Source: DATLMR01 sp035634255 (GTDB lineage: Bacteria > Acidobacteriota > Blastocatellia > UBA7656). Taken from it: DNA of 64,000 nt. Positions 41,369 to 51,402 of the stretch are shown here, one piece after another. Location of the stretch: the NCBI GenBank assembly GCA_035634255.1, contig DASQDI010000010.1, forward strand, positions 1 to 64,000. The letters are read 5' to 3'. Both the position numbers and the translations under genes were made by a program. The notes under the pieces were generated by a model. It worked only from the letters and a program-made list of their open reading frames with translations. It was not told where the DNA came from and did no database searches. Positions within the stretch are counted from its first letter, which is position 1, and each line of letters starts with the position of its first letter.

Positions 41369-41572
41369 TTGAGAGAAACCGGTACAGTAAAATGGTTTAA
41401 TGCCACAAAAGGCTATGGGTTTATAACCCGCGCAGGTGGGGACGACGTGTTCGTGCATTACTCGGCGATTGAGTCCGAAGGGTACAAGACCCTGAACGAA
41501 GGACAGCAGGTCGAGTTCACGATCACTCAGGGCCCGAAGGGCCTCGCGGCAAGCAACGTCACCGCCGCATAG
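41369..41572 (+). CDS. csp: Cold-shock protein (CspA family)
   Basis: A 67-residue single-domain OB-fold RNA chaperone. The RNP1-like GYGFI and RNP2-like DVFVHY motifs are both present (TVKWFNATKGYGFITRAGGDDVFVHYSAI). The natural start is the TTG at 41369, 8 bases after AAGGAGA; the longer reading from 41285 adds residues that are not part of the family. It has its own promoter, a long leader and a hairpin after the stop. Confidence 0.9.
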   Translation: MRETGTVKWFNATKGYGFITRAGGDDVFVHYSAIESEGYKTLNEGQQVEFTITQGPKGLAASNVTAA

Positions 41573-42065
41573 CCTGAAACCTTAGAGGCGGGCCTGTTTC
41601 TAGCGCGGGCCCGCCTCCCTCCTTGCCCCCTCCCTCGAACAATCAATCGCCTTTCAAAATCATCACTCGTCATTCCTCCTCCCATGCCCCCGACCCGCGG
41701 AAATACCTGTATGGGTAATTGACGCCATGACCGTTCGGCCATATATTTGCGAAATCATCAATCGGTTTCGGGACCTCCAACGGCTTGCCCCTTCGTAATC
41801 GAATCTCGACCTTCAACCGAACGGAATCGGTGCCCCCGCAGAGCGCGCCGCGCTCCCGCTCGCGCCGCCGCCCGGACTTGACCCGCGGCGGCGTCCCGGC
41901 GTAACGGAGCGCCGGGGTTAGCCGCGAGCGCGGCCGCTCTGTTTAACCGCACGCCTCTTTCGACCGCCTCTACCGCGCGCGGCGCGGGCCACATCAATTT
42001 GGGCCATCAAGACAGCCTGTGATAACATGCGCCGTCCCAAAGCAGTTTTTTCATGGAGTAGGTCA
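41573..42065. other. 493-base intergenic region
   Basis: No gene is supported. It begins with a hairpin at 41585-41617 and continues as GC-rich sequence with several short frames that look like shadows. The ribosome site for the next gene (GGAG at 42055-42058) is at its end. Confidence 0.4.
41585..41617 (+). terminator. Hairpin after the cold-shock gene
   Basis: GAGGCGGGCC (41585-41594) pairs with GGCCCGCCTC (41608-41617) across a 13-base loop; followed by CCTCCTTG, a weak U-tract. Confidence 0.6.
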
Positions 42066-43274
42066 GTGAAGTCCTTTAAATTTTTCGCGCTCGTCTTTTA
42101 TGTCGCTTCCATAGTTCTGCCCGCGTGTATCGCGGGCGCGGCCCGGACTCAAGCCGGCTCCGAGGCCGCCACCGGGTTTGACGACCTGACCAACGGCCTT
42201 GTCGATCAAGCGACCTTCGACTCGGACAGGGCTCGGTTCAGCCTGCGGAATGAGATTCGTCACGGGCTCGGCCCCGGCTTCAACGCGACCGCCTGCGTCG
42301 AGTGTCACCAGAACCCGCAGGTCGGCGGGGGCAGTCAGGTGACCGTGCTCCGGGCGGGCCGGGTCGACCGCAACGGCAGCTTCATCGAGCCTCCGGGAGG
42401 CACCCTGATCCACGACCGCGCGATCCACCCGGCGGTACAGGAGCGGGTGCCGGGAGGGTTCGACATCCGCGCGCTCCGAATCTCCCTCAGCCTGCTCGGC
42501 ACCGGCTACGTGGAGGCCATAGACGACAACACTCTGATTGCCATCGCGAACAGCCAGCCCGCGGCGATGAGGGGCGAGGTAGTTTTCGTGCCGGTGCTCG
42601 AATCCCCCGGCACGATGCGGGTCGGGCGCTTCGGGTGGAAGAACCAGCACGCGAGCCTCCTCTCCTTCTCCGCCGACGCCTACCTCATAGAGATGGGCAT
42701 AACGAATCGCCTGCTCCCGTCGGAGCAGACTTCGCTGGGCCGCTCGGTCGCGGAATACGACAACGTGGCCGACCCCGAGGACTCGGACAACGACATCGAC
42801 GCCTTCGCGCGCTTCATGAGGGCGACGAAGGCCCCGCCGCAGGACGAGGCCCTCGCCGCGACGGACGAGGCGCGGGCGGGCTCTCAGCTATTCGACAAGA
42901 TCGGGTGCGGCGTGTGCCACGTCCGGTCGATAGAGACGGCCGCGGAAGGCTCCCTGATAAATGGCGGGGCGTTCGCGGTCCCGCCGGCGCTCGCGGGCAA
43001 AACCATCCACCCGTTCAGTGATTTCCTGCTGCACAACGTGGGTACGGGCGACGGCATCTATCAGGCCGGGAACCTATCGACGAGGAACAAGCTGCGGACG
43101 CCCCCCCTGTGGGGCCTGAGAACGCGCGGCCGACTCATGCATGATGGCGCGACCCTTTCGGTCAACGAAGCGATACTGAGGCATGGCGGGGAGGCGTCGG
43201 GCGTGATCGAAAAGTACCGCGCGATGAGCCGCAAAAAGAGGGATAGCCTGATCGCGTTTCTTAACTCATTGTGA
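42066..43274 (+). CDS. Di-haem c-type oxidoreductase (putative peroxidase/thiol oxidoreductase)
   Basis: Exported protein with a signal peptide (core about residues 6-20) and two c-type haem sites: CVECH near residue 77 and CGVCH near residue 281. The large middle region and the C-terminal MHDGATLSVNEAILRHGGEA block match the di-haem oxidoreductase family. It would transfer electrons in the periplasm. I choose the GTG at 42066 because GGAG lies 7 bases upstream; the ATG at 42027 (no ribosome site) is an alternative with a 13-residue longer N-terminus. Confidence 0.86.
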   Translation: MKSFKFFALVFYVASIVLPACIAGAARTQAGSEAATGFDDLTNGLVDQATFDSDRARFSLRNEIRHGLGPGFNATACVECHQNPQVGGGSQVTVLRAGRVDRNGSFIEPPGGTLIHDRAIHPAVQERVPGGFDIRALRISLSLLGTGYVEAIDDNTLIAIANSQPAAMRGEVVFVPVLESPGTMRVGRFGWKNQHASLLSFSADAYLIEMGITNRLLPSEQTSLGRSVAEYDNVADPEDSDNDIDAFARFMRATKAPPQDEALAATDEARAGSQLFDKIGCGVCHVRSIETAAEGSLINGGAFAVPPALAGKTIHPFSDFLLHNVGTGDGIYQAGNLSTRNKLRTPPLWGLRTRGRLMHDGATLSVNEAILRHGGEASGVIEKYRAMSRKKRDSLIAFLNSL

Positions 43275-43391
43275 GCAGTCCCCCGCCCGCCTCCGTCAAA
43301 GCGCCCCTGAATGGGGAGGGCATGCAGCCCGTTCCTGTGTTAGACTTTAGGCGCTGTTTAGTATCTACAGGGGGGAAAGGGAGTAAGGGAT

Positions 43392-43820
43392 ATGTCCAAA
43401 AAAGACGAGAATAAAGACAAGGATCAATTCATCGACGCGGGCACGGCGGAGAGCGAGCAGTACATACCCGACGAAGAAGTGCTGAGGGAGTTCGCCGAAG
43501 CGCAACGGCTCAGCTCCGGCAGCGAGATACTGTCGGAAGAGTTGCGCGAGCACCACTCGCGCACGCCCGACCTTTCGGCCGGCGACATAGACGCGGACTG
43601 GAGGCGGGCCGACATCGGCGAAGAGACCGTCGGCGGGTCGTCGCCCACCCCGGATCAGGACATAGTGGAAGAACTGGGCGAAGCCGTCGGGCTGACCTAT
43701 GAAGACAACGAGCCGCTGCGCGCCTCTGAAAAAGTGGCCGAGCGCGACCGCAAGCGATGGGAGCTGGACCCGGCTTCGTCAGAGGATTACGACAAGCGGG
43801 TCAACCACGAAGGGGAGTAG
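43392..43820 (+). CDS. DUF6335-like acidic protein
   Basis: A 142-residue hydrophilic, acidic protein with no membrane segment. The core (about residues 60-130) with DLSAGDIDADW, VGEET-like and GGSSPTPDQDIVEELGEAVGL, RKRWELDPASSEDY matches the DUF6335 pattern I recall from cyanobacteria and acidobacteria. Function unknown. AGGGATATG-type start with GGGAG upstream. Confidence 0.7.
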   Translation: MSKKDENKDKDQFIDAGTAESEQYIPDEEVLREFAEAQRLSSGSEILSEELREHHSRTPDLSAGDIDADWRRADIGEETVGGSSPTPDQDIVEELGEAVGLTYEDNEPLRASEKVAERDRKRWELDPASSEDYDKRVNHEGE

Positions 43821-43901
43821 GGGGCGCGGGCCGGCCTCGGGTCGCCGCGGCCCTCTACAGTCCGCGCGGTTCGATAAATCCAAGAATGGCGGAGGTGTGG
43901 A

Positions 43902-44780
43902 ATGCGCAAGTTTTTGATCTTTTCCTCGCTGGTCTCATTTCTGATCGTCTCGCAGGCTCAGGCCGACACCATACATTTGAAGAACGGGAGCGTGCTCAAG
44001 GGTAAGGTGGCGAGCTTTGCCGACGAGCAGTTCGTTGTGATGCTCGACACGGGCTCGGGCCGCTACCTGAGCCGCGCCATGATCCACATCGGCGATGTCA
44101 GCCGGATCGAGTTCGATTCCTCTTCGAGCGGCTCCACCGATTCGACGAACGGGCGCGACGCGGCCTCGCAAATTACTGACACGCCGGCGCGCGACGCGCA
44201 GACGCGAGAGGTTCAGCCGAGAGAGTCTCGGCCGACTGACTCCACGTCGCGCAGCAGCAGCACGCCCGACCCGGAGCCGGCCGCGCCTCCCGTCCGCGAG
44301 CCGGAGACTAGTCAGCCCGAGCGCCCGGCGAGCGTTTCGCCCACCGTGTCGACCGACTCCACGCCGACCGACGCGCAGGAGTCCGGCACGTCCTCGCGAA
44401 GGATGACCGGCCCGGTCCGCACGACGACCATCGACGTGGTGGCCAAGCGCGACTGGACCAGCACCGGCCTCATAGTCAAGCGCGGCGACCGGTTGAGGAT
44501 CACGGCCACGGGCTCCGTCACGCTCGACCCGGCGAGCGCGCAGACGAGCGGCCCGGAAGGCAGCGACCTGCCGGACGCGAAGAAGCTGATGGCCGACCGG
44601 CCCACGGGCGCGCTCATCGGGGTGATAGGCGCGGACAACGACGACTTCATATTCATAGGCGGGCAGACCGAGTTTACGGCAAGGCGCGACGGCCTCCTCT
44701 TCCTCTCCGTGAACGAAGGCACCCTCTCCGATAACGGCGGCTCGTACAGAGCCATAATCGAGCTGCAAACTCAAAGGTAG
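43902..44780 (+). CDS. Secreted protein with LecA/PA-IL-like C-terminal domain
   Basis: A 292-residue exported protein: signal peptide (cleavage near AQA-DT), an N-terminal beta domain (DTIHLKNGSVLKGKVASF, about 22-75), a long Ser/Thr/Pro/Asp-rich linker (about 76-165) and a C-terminal domain of about 125 residues resembling the galactose-binding LecA (PA-IL) fold: WTSTGLIVKRGDRLRITATGSV, PTGALIGVIG, LFLSVNEGTLSDNGGSYRAII. It may bind carbohydrate or calcium, by inference from the fold. Confidence 0.78.
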   Translation: MRKFLIFSSLVSFLIVSQAQADTIHLKNGSVLKGKVASFADEQFVVMLDTGSGRYLSRAMIHIGDVSRIEFDSSSSGSTDSTNGRDAASQITDTPARDAQTREVQPRESRPTDSTSRSSSTPDPEPAAPPVREPETSQPERPASVSPTVSTDSTPTDAQESGTSSRRMTGPVRTTTIDVVAKRDWTSTGLIVKRGDRLRITATGSVTLDPASAQTSGPEGSDLPDAKKLMADRPTGALIGVIGADNDDFIFIGGQTEFTARRDGLLFLSVNEGTLSDNGGSYRAIIELQTQR

Positions 44781-45281
44781 TACCGGGGGGAGGGCGCGCC
44801 CGCGGCGACGCCTCCCCTCCCTCCCCGACCCGCTCTATTAACACCTATTTTCCTTGACTTGATCAGGTTCATGAAGTAGTTTTCATTTTCACCGCTGGCA
44901 TGTTTCTAACTATTTCATCGATGAGAGTGGGACGCACGAGCAGCTAACATACCTGCAATCATGCTCGTAACGGTATCGCTCGGTCATTTGCCATTAAGTT
45001 ATAAGCATAATCTGCGGCGAACTCTTTCAGGTTGCTCTCTGAATGCTCGCATCGCACGGGCGGTATTACTATCGAGGCGTATGGCCCGCGCGGACGAAAT
45101 AAGAGTTAAGGGAAAAGTGGGCGGGGTGGCTGCATCTCACGCGAGCAGTTCCATGCCGCCTTCCTGATATGTTTAGGAAAGTATAAGGTCACCGATCATT
45201 AGCACCCGGAAATCTACTCGGTCTTATCCGGCACCCAGGATCGCTGGCCCCACTATTATGAATAAGAAGAGAGGCAGAAAA
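44781..45281. other. 501-base intergenic region upstream of the TonB receptor
   Basis: No gene is supported. It begins with a GC hairpin near 44785-44818 and then becomes notably less GC-rich than the flanking genes. A candidate promoter TTGACT with TAGTTT 17 bases on (near 44853-44881) is possible but the -10 is poor. The receptor's regulatory sites probably lie here. Confidence 0.4.
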
Positions 45282-48200
45282 ATGTCAAAATCAACACCAT
45301 ATCGATCCGTATGCGCATTGGTGCTGGTGCTCTGTCTGGCCTTCGGAGCCATCCCCGCTATGGCCCAGTCGCAGGCCAGCTCAGGACAAATAGCAGGTTC
45401 CGTCATCGACAACGCAGGGGCCGCCGTCACCGGCGCGACGGTCAAGGCTGTCAACACCCAAACAGGTCTGGAGCGTGTGGCCAACACGAACGACGACGGG
45501 CTGTTCACCATCGTCCTCCTGCCCCCCGGCGTCTACAGCGTGACGGCGGAGGCGACGGGCTTCTCGGCGGTCACGCTTGAGAGGGTCGAGGTGATAGTCG
45601 GCCGCACCGCCGACGTTAAGCTCTCGCTCGGGGTCAGCGGCGTTCAGGAAGTCGTCAACGTCTCCGCGGGCGCGGTCCAGGTGCAGACGACTCGCTCGGA
45701 GGCGGACGCAGTCCTGAACGAGACAGCCATCGAGAACCTTCCGATCAATGGCCGCCGCTTTCAGGATTTCGTCACCCTGACGCCGGGCGCGCAGGTCGAA
45801 TCGCGGCGCGGCCAGATATCACTCTCGGGCCAGCGCGGCATCAACGGCAACGTCAGCGTCGACGGGGCGGACTACAACAACCCTTTCTTCGGAGGCATCC
45901 GCGGCGGCGAGCGCTCGAACTTCGCCCCCACCATCCCGCAGGAAGCGATCAAGGAATTCCAGGTCGTGGCCGCGGGCTACTCGCCCGAGTTCGGCCGCTC
46001 GACCGGAGGCATAGTCAACGCCGTGACCAAGTCCGGCACCAACGCCTTCCACGGCTCGGGTTTTTTCCTCGCCAGGCCGAAGGAACTCTCCAGGGACAAC
46101 GGCTTCATCAACGAGCTTGAATTCGCCCTCAGGCAGGACGCCGATCCGGGGCCTGGCGTCGGGGCGCAGATCAACAGGAACCTCTACCCCGCGCCGTCGC
46201 AGTTCCAGTTCGGCGGCTCGTTCGGCGGCCCCATCATTAAAGACAAGCTCTTCTTCTTCGCCGCGTACGAGCAGCAGAGGGTCCGCCAGAACCGCTCGGT
46301 CGTGTTCGACTCCCTCTCCAGCTTCGTGCCGACGGCGACCACCCAGGAAGGCTTCGACTTCCTCAAGTCGCTCGAAGAGCCCTTCCTTCAGACCAACGAC
46401 TCGAAGGTGCTCCTCGGCCGCGTCGATTACGAGATCAACAACAGCCACCGCGCGAACGTGCGCTACAACTTCAGCGACCTCAAGCAGCTCAACGCCGTCT
46501 CGACGGGCAACCAGCTCTTCCCGACCATCAGCAATTCCATATCCAACAACGGGACGGAGAAGGACAGGACCAACACGGTCGTCGGGCAGATGGCGAGCTT
46601 CTTCACGACCAGCCTCGTGAACGAGCTGAGGGTCCAGTACTCGCGCGAGGAGCGCCCGCGCATAGCCAACTCAATCGAGCCGAACATCACGAGCATCATC
46701 GGCGTGACCGGCACCGTGAACTTCCTCGGCCAGAACGAGCAGTTCGATTGGAGGCTCCAGGTCGCCGACAACCTCTCGTGGATACGCGGCAACCACACCT
46801 TCAAGTTCGGCGGCGAGTACAACCACGTCTACGCCGAGCAGCTTTTCGGCTTCGACCAGACGGGCACCTTCCAGATCCTCGGCGGCACCACGGCGGGCGT
46901 CCTCGACATACTTTCGTTCACGCCCGGAGCGGGGTCGACCGTCAACCGCTTCGACAACACGTCGGTCAGGTTCCGCAAGCAGATCGGCAACCTTCAGAGC
47001 AACCTGACCACGGAAGAGATAGCCTTCTTCGGTCAGGACTCGTGGCGCATCCGCCCGAACTTCACGCTCACCTACGGGCTCAGGTGGGAGGGCCAGTTCA
47101 ACCCTACCCCGGACACGAGCAACACCGCCCTGCTCAACCTCGTCAAGGACTTCCGCTTCCCGTCGGGCCACACGCTCGACCCGACGCAGATCCCCGACGA
47201 CACCGACCAGTTCGGGCCGCGCGTCGGGTTCGCGTGGGACCCGTTCAGCGATCAGAAGACGGTCATCCGCGGCTACAGCGGGATCTATTACGCGCGCACG
47301 CCGGCCCTGCTCCTTACGGACGCCCTCAATAATTACCGCAACCCCCCGGGCAACCTGACGGTGCAGCTGCCGATCCCGGTCGTGGGCAACCCGGCCAACA
47401 CGGTCTACAAGCAGCTCCTGTTGATCGGCATCGACCTCAACGACTTCGCCCTCGGCGCTCTGCCGATCATCACGCCCGAGCAGATCGGGCAGATCGCGAC
47501 GGCGCTCGGCCTCGACCCGCTCACGGCGGGCGCGCAGCCCCAGGCCTTCGCGAGGGACTTCAACAACCCGAAGTCTTACCAGGCGGGACTGGGCGTCGAG
47601 AGGGAAGTCGCGCGCGGCCTGTCGGTCGGGGCGGACTTCACCTACGTCCACACGGTTCACCTTCAGCGCAACCGCGACCTGAACCTCCCCCTGCCCATCC
47701 TGCGCCCGCTCGCGGTCGACCCGGCGCAGAGGCCGTTCTTCGGCCTTAATAGCGGAGTGCCTCGCCCCATCTCGTCGCTCGGGCAGGTGCAGGTGCGCGA
47801 GTCCACCGCCAAGGCGCTCTACAGGGCCTTCACCCTGCGCACGAAATTCCAGCGCTCGTGGGGCCAGTTCAACGCCTTCTACACGCTCTCGAAAGCCCTC
47901 TCCGACGACGACAACGAGCGCAGCTCGGGAGGCTTCCCCTTCGACAACGCATTCGACCTGGGGCCGGAGTACGGCTACTCGGAGCTTGATCGGAGGCACC
48001 AGTTCACGTTCAACCCGGTCTTCTTCCTTCCGGGCGGCATCGATTTTTCGAGCGCCCTCCGGTTCCGTTCCGGCCGCCCCGTGGACGCGCGCGTCGGCTC
48101 CGACCTCAACCAGGACGGGGTCAACAACGACAGGCCGTACCTCGCGCCGGGAATCCCTTTCCAGCGCAACTCCTTCCGCAACCGCGCCCTGTACGACGTG

Positions 48201-48494
48201 GACGTCCGGGTCCAGAAGCGCTTCAGCGTGGGTGAGAACGCCCGCCTGATCTTCTCCTGGGAAGTGTTCAACCTCTTAAACCTGGAGAACATCGAGCTGT
48301 CGACCAGCAGCACGGTGACGAACTTCTGCGCGACGACCACTCAAGCCGACTGCGGCTTCCTCGGGCCGTCGAACCCGAACTTCCTTTCGCTGAGAGAGAG
48401 AAGGCCCGGCAACATAGCCAACGGGCGGTACCTCTCGGCCAACAACCCCGGAACTCCCTTCCAGATGCAGTTCGGCGCCCGCTTCCAGTTCTAA
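45282..48494 (+). CDS. TonB-dependent receptor, Oar-like with carboxypeptidase-regulatory domain
   Basis: A 1070-residue outer-membrane protein. Signal peptide ends near AMA-QS. An N-terminal carboxypeptidase-regulatory-like beta domain (about residues 30-110, GQIAGSVIDNAGAAVTGATVKAVN...) is followed by the plug (about 125-240, ALNETAIENLPINGRRFQDFVTLTPG-type) and a beta-barrel to the C-terminal aromatic residue (FGARFQF). I choose the ATG at 45282 because an AGAGG precedes it; 45258 lacks a ribosome site. It would import large or hard-to-cross substrates; no TonB partner is adjacent. A terminator follows. Confidence 0.93.
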   Translation: MSKSTPYRSVCALVLVLCLAFGAIPAMAQSQASSGQIAGSVIDNAGAAVTGATVKAVNTQTGLERVANTNDDGLFTIVLLPPGVYSVTAEATGFSAVTLERVEVIVGRTADVKLSLGVSGVQEVVNVSAGAVQVQTTRSEADAVLNETAIENLPINGRRFQDFVTLTPGAQVESRRGQISLSGQRGINGNVSVDGADYNNPFFGGIRGGERSNFAPTIPQEAIKEFQVVAAGYSPEFGRSTGGIVNAVTKSGTNAFHGSGFFLARPKELSRDNGFINELEFALRQDADPGPGVGAQINRNLYPAPSQFQFGGSFGGPIIKDKLFFFAAYEQQRVRQNRSVVFDSLSSFVPTATTQEGFDFLKSLEEPFLQTNDSKVLLGRVDYEINNSHRANVRYNFSDLKQLNAVSTGNQLFPTISNSISNNGTEKDRTNTVVGQMASFFTTSLVNELRVQYSREERPRIANSIEPNITSIIGVTGTVNFLGQNEQFDWRLQVADNLSWIRGNHTFKFGGEYNHVYAEQLFGFDQTGTFQILGGTTAGVLDILSFTPGAGSTVNRFDNTSVRFRKQIGNLQSNLTTEEIAFFGQDSWRIRPNFTLTYGLRWEGQFNPTPDTSNTALLNLVKDFRFPSGHTLDPTQIPDDTDQFGPRVGFAWDPFSDQKTVIRGYSGIYYARTPALLLTDALNNYRNPPGNLTVQLPIPVVGNPANTVYKQLLLIGIDLNDFALGALPIITPEQIGQIATALGLDPLTAGAQPQAFARDFNNPKSYQAGLGVEREVARGLSVGADFTYVHTVHLQRNRDLNLPLPILRPLAVDPAQRPFFGLNSGVPRPISSLGQVQVRESTAKALYRAFTLRTKFQRSWGQFNAFYTLSKALSDDDNERSSGGFPFDNAFDLGPEYGYSELDRRHQFTFNPVFFLPGGIDFSSALRFRSGRPVDARVGSDLNQDGVNNDRPYLAPGIPFQRNSFRNRALYDVDVRVQKRFSVGENARLIFSWEVFNLLNLENIELSTSSTVTNFCATTTQADCGFLGPSNPNFLSLRERRPGNIANGRYLSANNPGTPFQMQFGARFQF

Positions 48495-48796
48495 CCGGAA
48501 CGGGTACCTTCGAAGCGGCGGCGGCAGGAGACACCTCCTGCCGCCGCCTTTTTATTTCCCGCGCCCCTCCACTACCCTGCAAGCTCAACCGGCCCTCGCG
48601 TTCTGTAACCAAAGAGATTCTGGAACACGCGGACGAATCGAGTGTCTAAACCAATAGCGCCGATCAACCGCAAGCCCGACGCGCATGCCGTGCCTTGCGC
48701 GATATAAGGATGTGTGCCCGACGTGTCTGCGGCCGCTGCCGGCTGGCTTATGGCCTCCCGCCCCGGCCTGTCAGATCGTTGAAGCAGGAGGATAGA
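48495..48796. other. 302-base intergenic region
   Basis: Contains the terminator of the receptor gene and, at its right end, AGGAGGAT just before the VIT/VWA start. Nothing coding is supported. Confidence 0.4.
48517..48553 (+). terminator. Terminator after the TonB receptor gene
   Basis: GGCGGCGGCAGGAG (48517-48530) pairs with CTCCTGCCGCCGCC (48535-48548) across ACAC, followed by TTTTTATTT. Confidence 0.92.
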
Positions 48797-51370
48797 ATGA
48801 AGCATAGTCTCGCCTCGTTTTCCGCGTTTCTGCTCCTTGTTTGCACCTGCGCTTTCGTAGTCGTCGCCAACGTAGCCGGCCCGTCCGAGCCTCCCTCTCC
48901 GGTCGCGGCCTCGCCATCAGAGACGCAGGGCTCGCTCAATATAATTGACTCGAAGGGCGCGCCCGCGGGCCTCTGCCCTCTCAAACACACTGACGTCAAG
49001 GCCGAGATCAGCGGGGGCCTGTCGAGGGTCGTGGTCACGCAGGAGTTCGAAAACCCCTACAAGGAGAAGATCGAAGCCGTCTACACTTTTCCCCTGCCCC
49101 AGAACTCCGCCGTCGACGACATGACCATGTACGTAGGCGACCGCGTCGTCCGCGGTCGCATCAAGCGGCGCGAAGAAGCGCGCGCCGTTTATGAGGCGGC
49201 CCGCGCGGGCGGGCAGGTCGCCAGCCTCCTGGACCAGGAGCGCCCTAACATATTCACGCAGTCGGTCGCCAACATCGTGCCGGGCGCGAAGGTGAAGATC
49301 GTCATCAGCTACGTCGAAGCCTTGAAGTACGAAGACGGCACTTACGAATTCGTCTTCCCGATGGTCGTGGGCCCCCGCTACGTCCCCGGCACGCCCACGG
49401 GCAAGCAGGCCGGGGGCCGCTCGCCCGACACCGCCAGCGTCCCCGACGCCTCGCGCATAACCCCTCACGTCGCGCCTGAAGGCACGCGGGCCGGGCACGA
49501 CATCTCAATCGAGGTCGCCATCGACGCGGGCGTCCCCATCGAGCAGATCAAATCGACTCTGCATGAAGTCGAGATCGACAGGCTCTCGCCAAATAATTCG
49601 GTCGTCCGCCTGAAGGACAAGAGCGCGATCCCGAACAAGGACTTCATACTCAAGTGCGACGTCGCGGGCCGCAAGGTCGAAGACGGGCTCCTCACCCACC
49701 GCTCGGACCGCGGGGGCTTCTTCACCCTGTTACTTCAGCCGCCCGACCGCGTGACCTCGCACGACGTCACCCCGAAAGAACTCGTCTTCGTCATCGACAC
49801 TTCGGGCTCGATGAGCGGCTTCCCTATCGAGAAGGCGAAAGAGACCATGAAGCTCGCCCTCGACGGGCTCTACCCTCAGGACACCTTCAACCTCATCACC
49901 TTCGCGGGGGACACGCACGTCCTGTTCGAGGAGCCCGTCCCGGCCACCCCGTCGAACCTCAGGCAGGCCCAGGCGTTCCTTGAGTCCCGCACGGGCGGAG
50001 GCGGCACGGAGATGATGAAGGCCATACGCGCGGCGCTCGAACCTTCCGACAGACAGAACCACATCCGCATCGTCTGCTTCATGACGGACGGCTACGTGGG
50101 CAACGACATGGAGATCATCTCCGAAGTGCAAAAGCATGCGAACGCCCGCGTCTTTTCGTTCGGCATCGGGAGCTCGGTCAACCGCTTCCTGCTCGACAAG
50201 ATGGCCGAGCAGGGGCGCGGCGAAGTCGAGTACGTGTCGCTGAACGACGACGGCTCGGCGGCCGCGAAGCGGTTCCACGAGCGCGTTAGAAATCCCCTCC
50301 TGACCGACATCTCGATAGACTGGGGCGGGCTCCCCGTCGCCGACGTTTACCCCGCGCGGATACCGGACCTGTTCAGCGCCAAGCCCCTCATCGTGTGCGG
50401 GAGGTACAAGGGCTCGGGGCGCGGGGTCATCCGGTTGAAGGGGAAGATGTCCGGGCGCGAGTTCGTCCGGGAGGTGGCGGTGGACCTGCCGGAGTCGGAG
50501 CCCCGGCGGGACGTGCTCGCGACCCTGTGGGCGCGGGCGAGAATAGATGACCTGATGAACCAGGACTTCGCGGGCTTGCAGCGGGGCGCGCCCCGCGCGG
50601 AAGTGAGCGAAGCGATCACGCAGCTCGGCCTTGAGTTCCGGTTGATGACGCAATTCACGTCTTTCGTCGCGGTCGAAGAGATGACCATCACCGACGGCGG
50701 CGAGCCGCGCCGCATCGAAGTGCCGGTCGATATGCCCGAGGGCGTGATGCCCGAAGGCGTGAGCAATCACTTTGTGATCGACGGCGCGGACTCCTCCGCG
50801 GGGATCAGGATATCGAAAAGAAAGATGGCCCAATACAACGCGCCCGCCCCGCCCATCTCCGTCGGAGAGACGGGCAGGCAGCAGGTCCGCGTCGATAGAT
50901 CGGGCAAAGGCAGCGGCACGGGGGGCGGTGCCGGCTCAGGTTCAGGCGGGGGCGTCGGCCCCGGCAGCGGTCACAACATGGGCGGCGCTAGTGGAAACGT
51001 CGGCGGAAGGCCCGCGAGCCCGCCCGAAGTTCCGCCGCTCTCGAAAGAGGAAGAGCTCCGGAGGGAGTACGGGTCGAAGCTGCACCCCTCCCTGGTCGCG
51101 GTCGTCGCGCGATTGCGGGCGAAGGGCGCGCAGCCTTCGGCCGAAGAAGCGCGCTTCGTCCGGGGCGGTAAAGCCTTGATCCAGGTCTGGCTCAAGGACA
51201 GGTCTAAAGAGACGCTCGCCGCGCTCGGGCAACTCGGGTTCGAGGTTTTACTTGAGCCCGGCGGGTCGAGCGTCGTGATCGGGCGCGTGCCCATCGAAAA
51301 GCTCGAAGCGCTCGCCGCGCTTCAGAGCGTCAGCTACGCGGCCCCGATGGATGCGGAGACTCGGAAATAG
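48797..51370 (+). CDS. VIT and von Willebrand factor A domain protein
   Basis: An 857-residue exported protein: signal peptide (core about residues 6-22), a VIT domain (about 40-170, with VTQEFENPYKEKIEAVYTFPLP and REEARAVYEAARA), a VWA domain (about 310-480) with an intact MIDAS motif DTSGSMSG, and a low-complexity Gly/Ser-rich segment (about 700-750) before a C-terminal globular part. This is the inter-alpha-trypsin-inhibitor heavy-chain-like architecture; the role in bacteria is unclear (adhesion or surface organisation). AGGAGG lies just before the ATG at 48797. Confidence 0.88.
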   Translation: MKHSLASFSAFLLLVCTCAFVVVANVAGPSEPPSPVAASPSETQGSLNIIDSKGAPAGLCPLKHTDVKAEISGGLSRVVVTQEFENPYKEKIEAVYTFPLPQNSAVDDMTMYVGDRVVRGRIKRREEARAVYEAARAGGQVASLLDQERPNIFTQSVANIVPGAKVKIVISYVEALKYEDGTYEFVFPMVVGPRYVPGTPTGKQAGGRSPDTASVPDASRITPHVAPEGTRAGHDISIEVAIDAGVPIEQIKSTLHEVEIDRLSPNNSVVRLKDKSAIPNKDFILKCDVAGRKVEDGLLTHRSDRGGFFTLLLQPPDRVTSHDVTPKELVFVIDTSGSMSGFPIEKAKETMKLALDGLYPQDTFNLITFAGDTHVLFEEPVPATPSNLRQAQAFLESRTGGGGTEMMKAIRAALEPSDRQNHIRIVCFMTDGYVGNDMEIISEVQKHANARVFSFGIGSSVNRFLLDKMAEQGRGEVEYVSLNDDGSAAAKRFHERVRNPLLTDISIDWGGLPVADVYPARIPDLFSAKPLIVCGRYKGSGRGVIRLKGKMSGREFVREVAVDLPESEPRRDVLATLWARARIDDLMNQDFAGLQRGAPRAEVSEAITQLGLEFRLMTQFTSFVAVEEMTITDGGEPRRIEVPVDMPEGVMPEGVSNHFVIDGADSSAGIRISKRKMAQYNAPAPPISVGETGRQQVRVDRSGKGSGTGGGAGSGSGGGVGPGSGHNMGGASGNVGGRPASPPEVPPLSKEEELRREYGSKLHPSLVAVVARLRAKGAQPSAEEARFVRGGKALIQVWLKDRSKETLAALGQLGFEVLLEPGGSSVVIGRVPIEKLEALAALQSVSYAAPMDAETRK

Positions 51371-51402
51371 CCGCGGTCAATCCTCCTTGCGTAGACGTAG
51401 CT

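Noticed and set aside
46671..47999. 442-residue antisense frame within the TonB receptor gene
   Set aside because: The receptor frame is continuous over 3.2 kb with family features; the antisense frame is a shadow.
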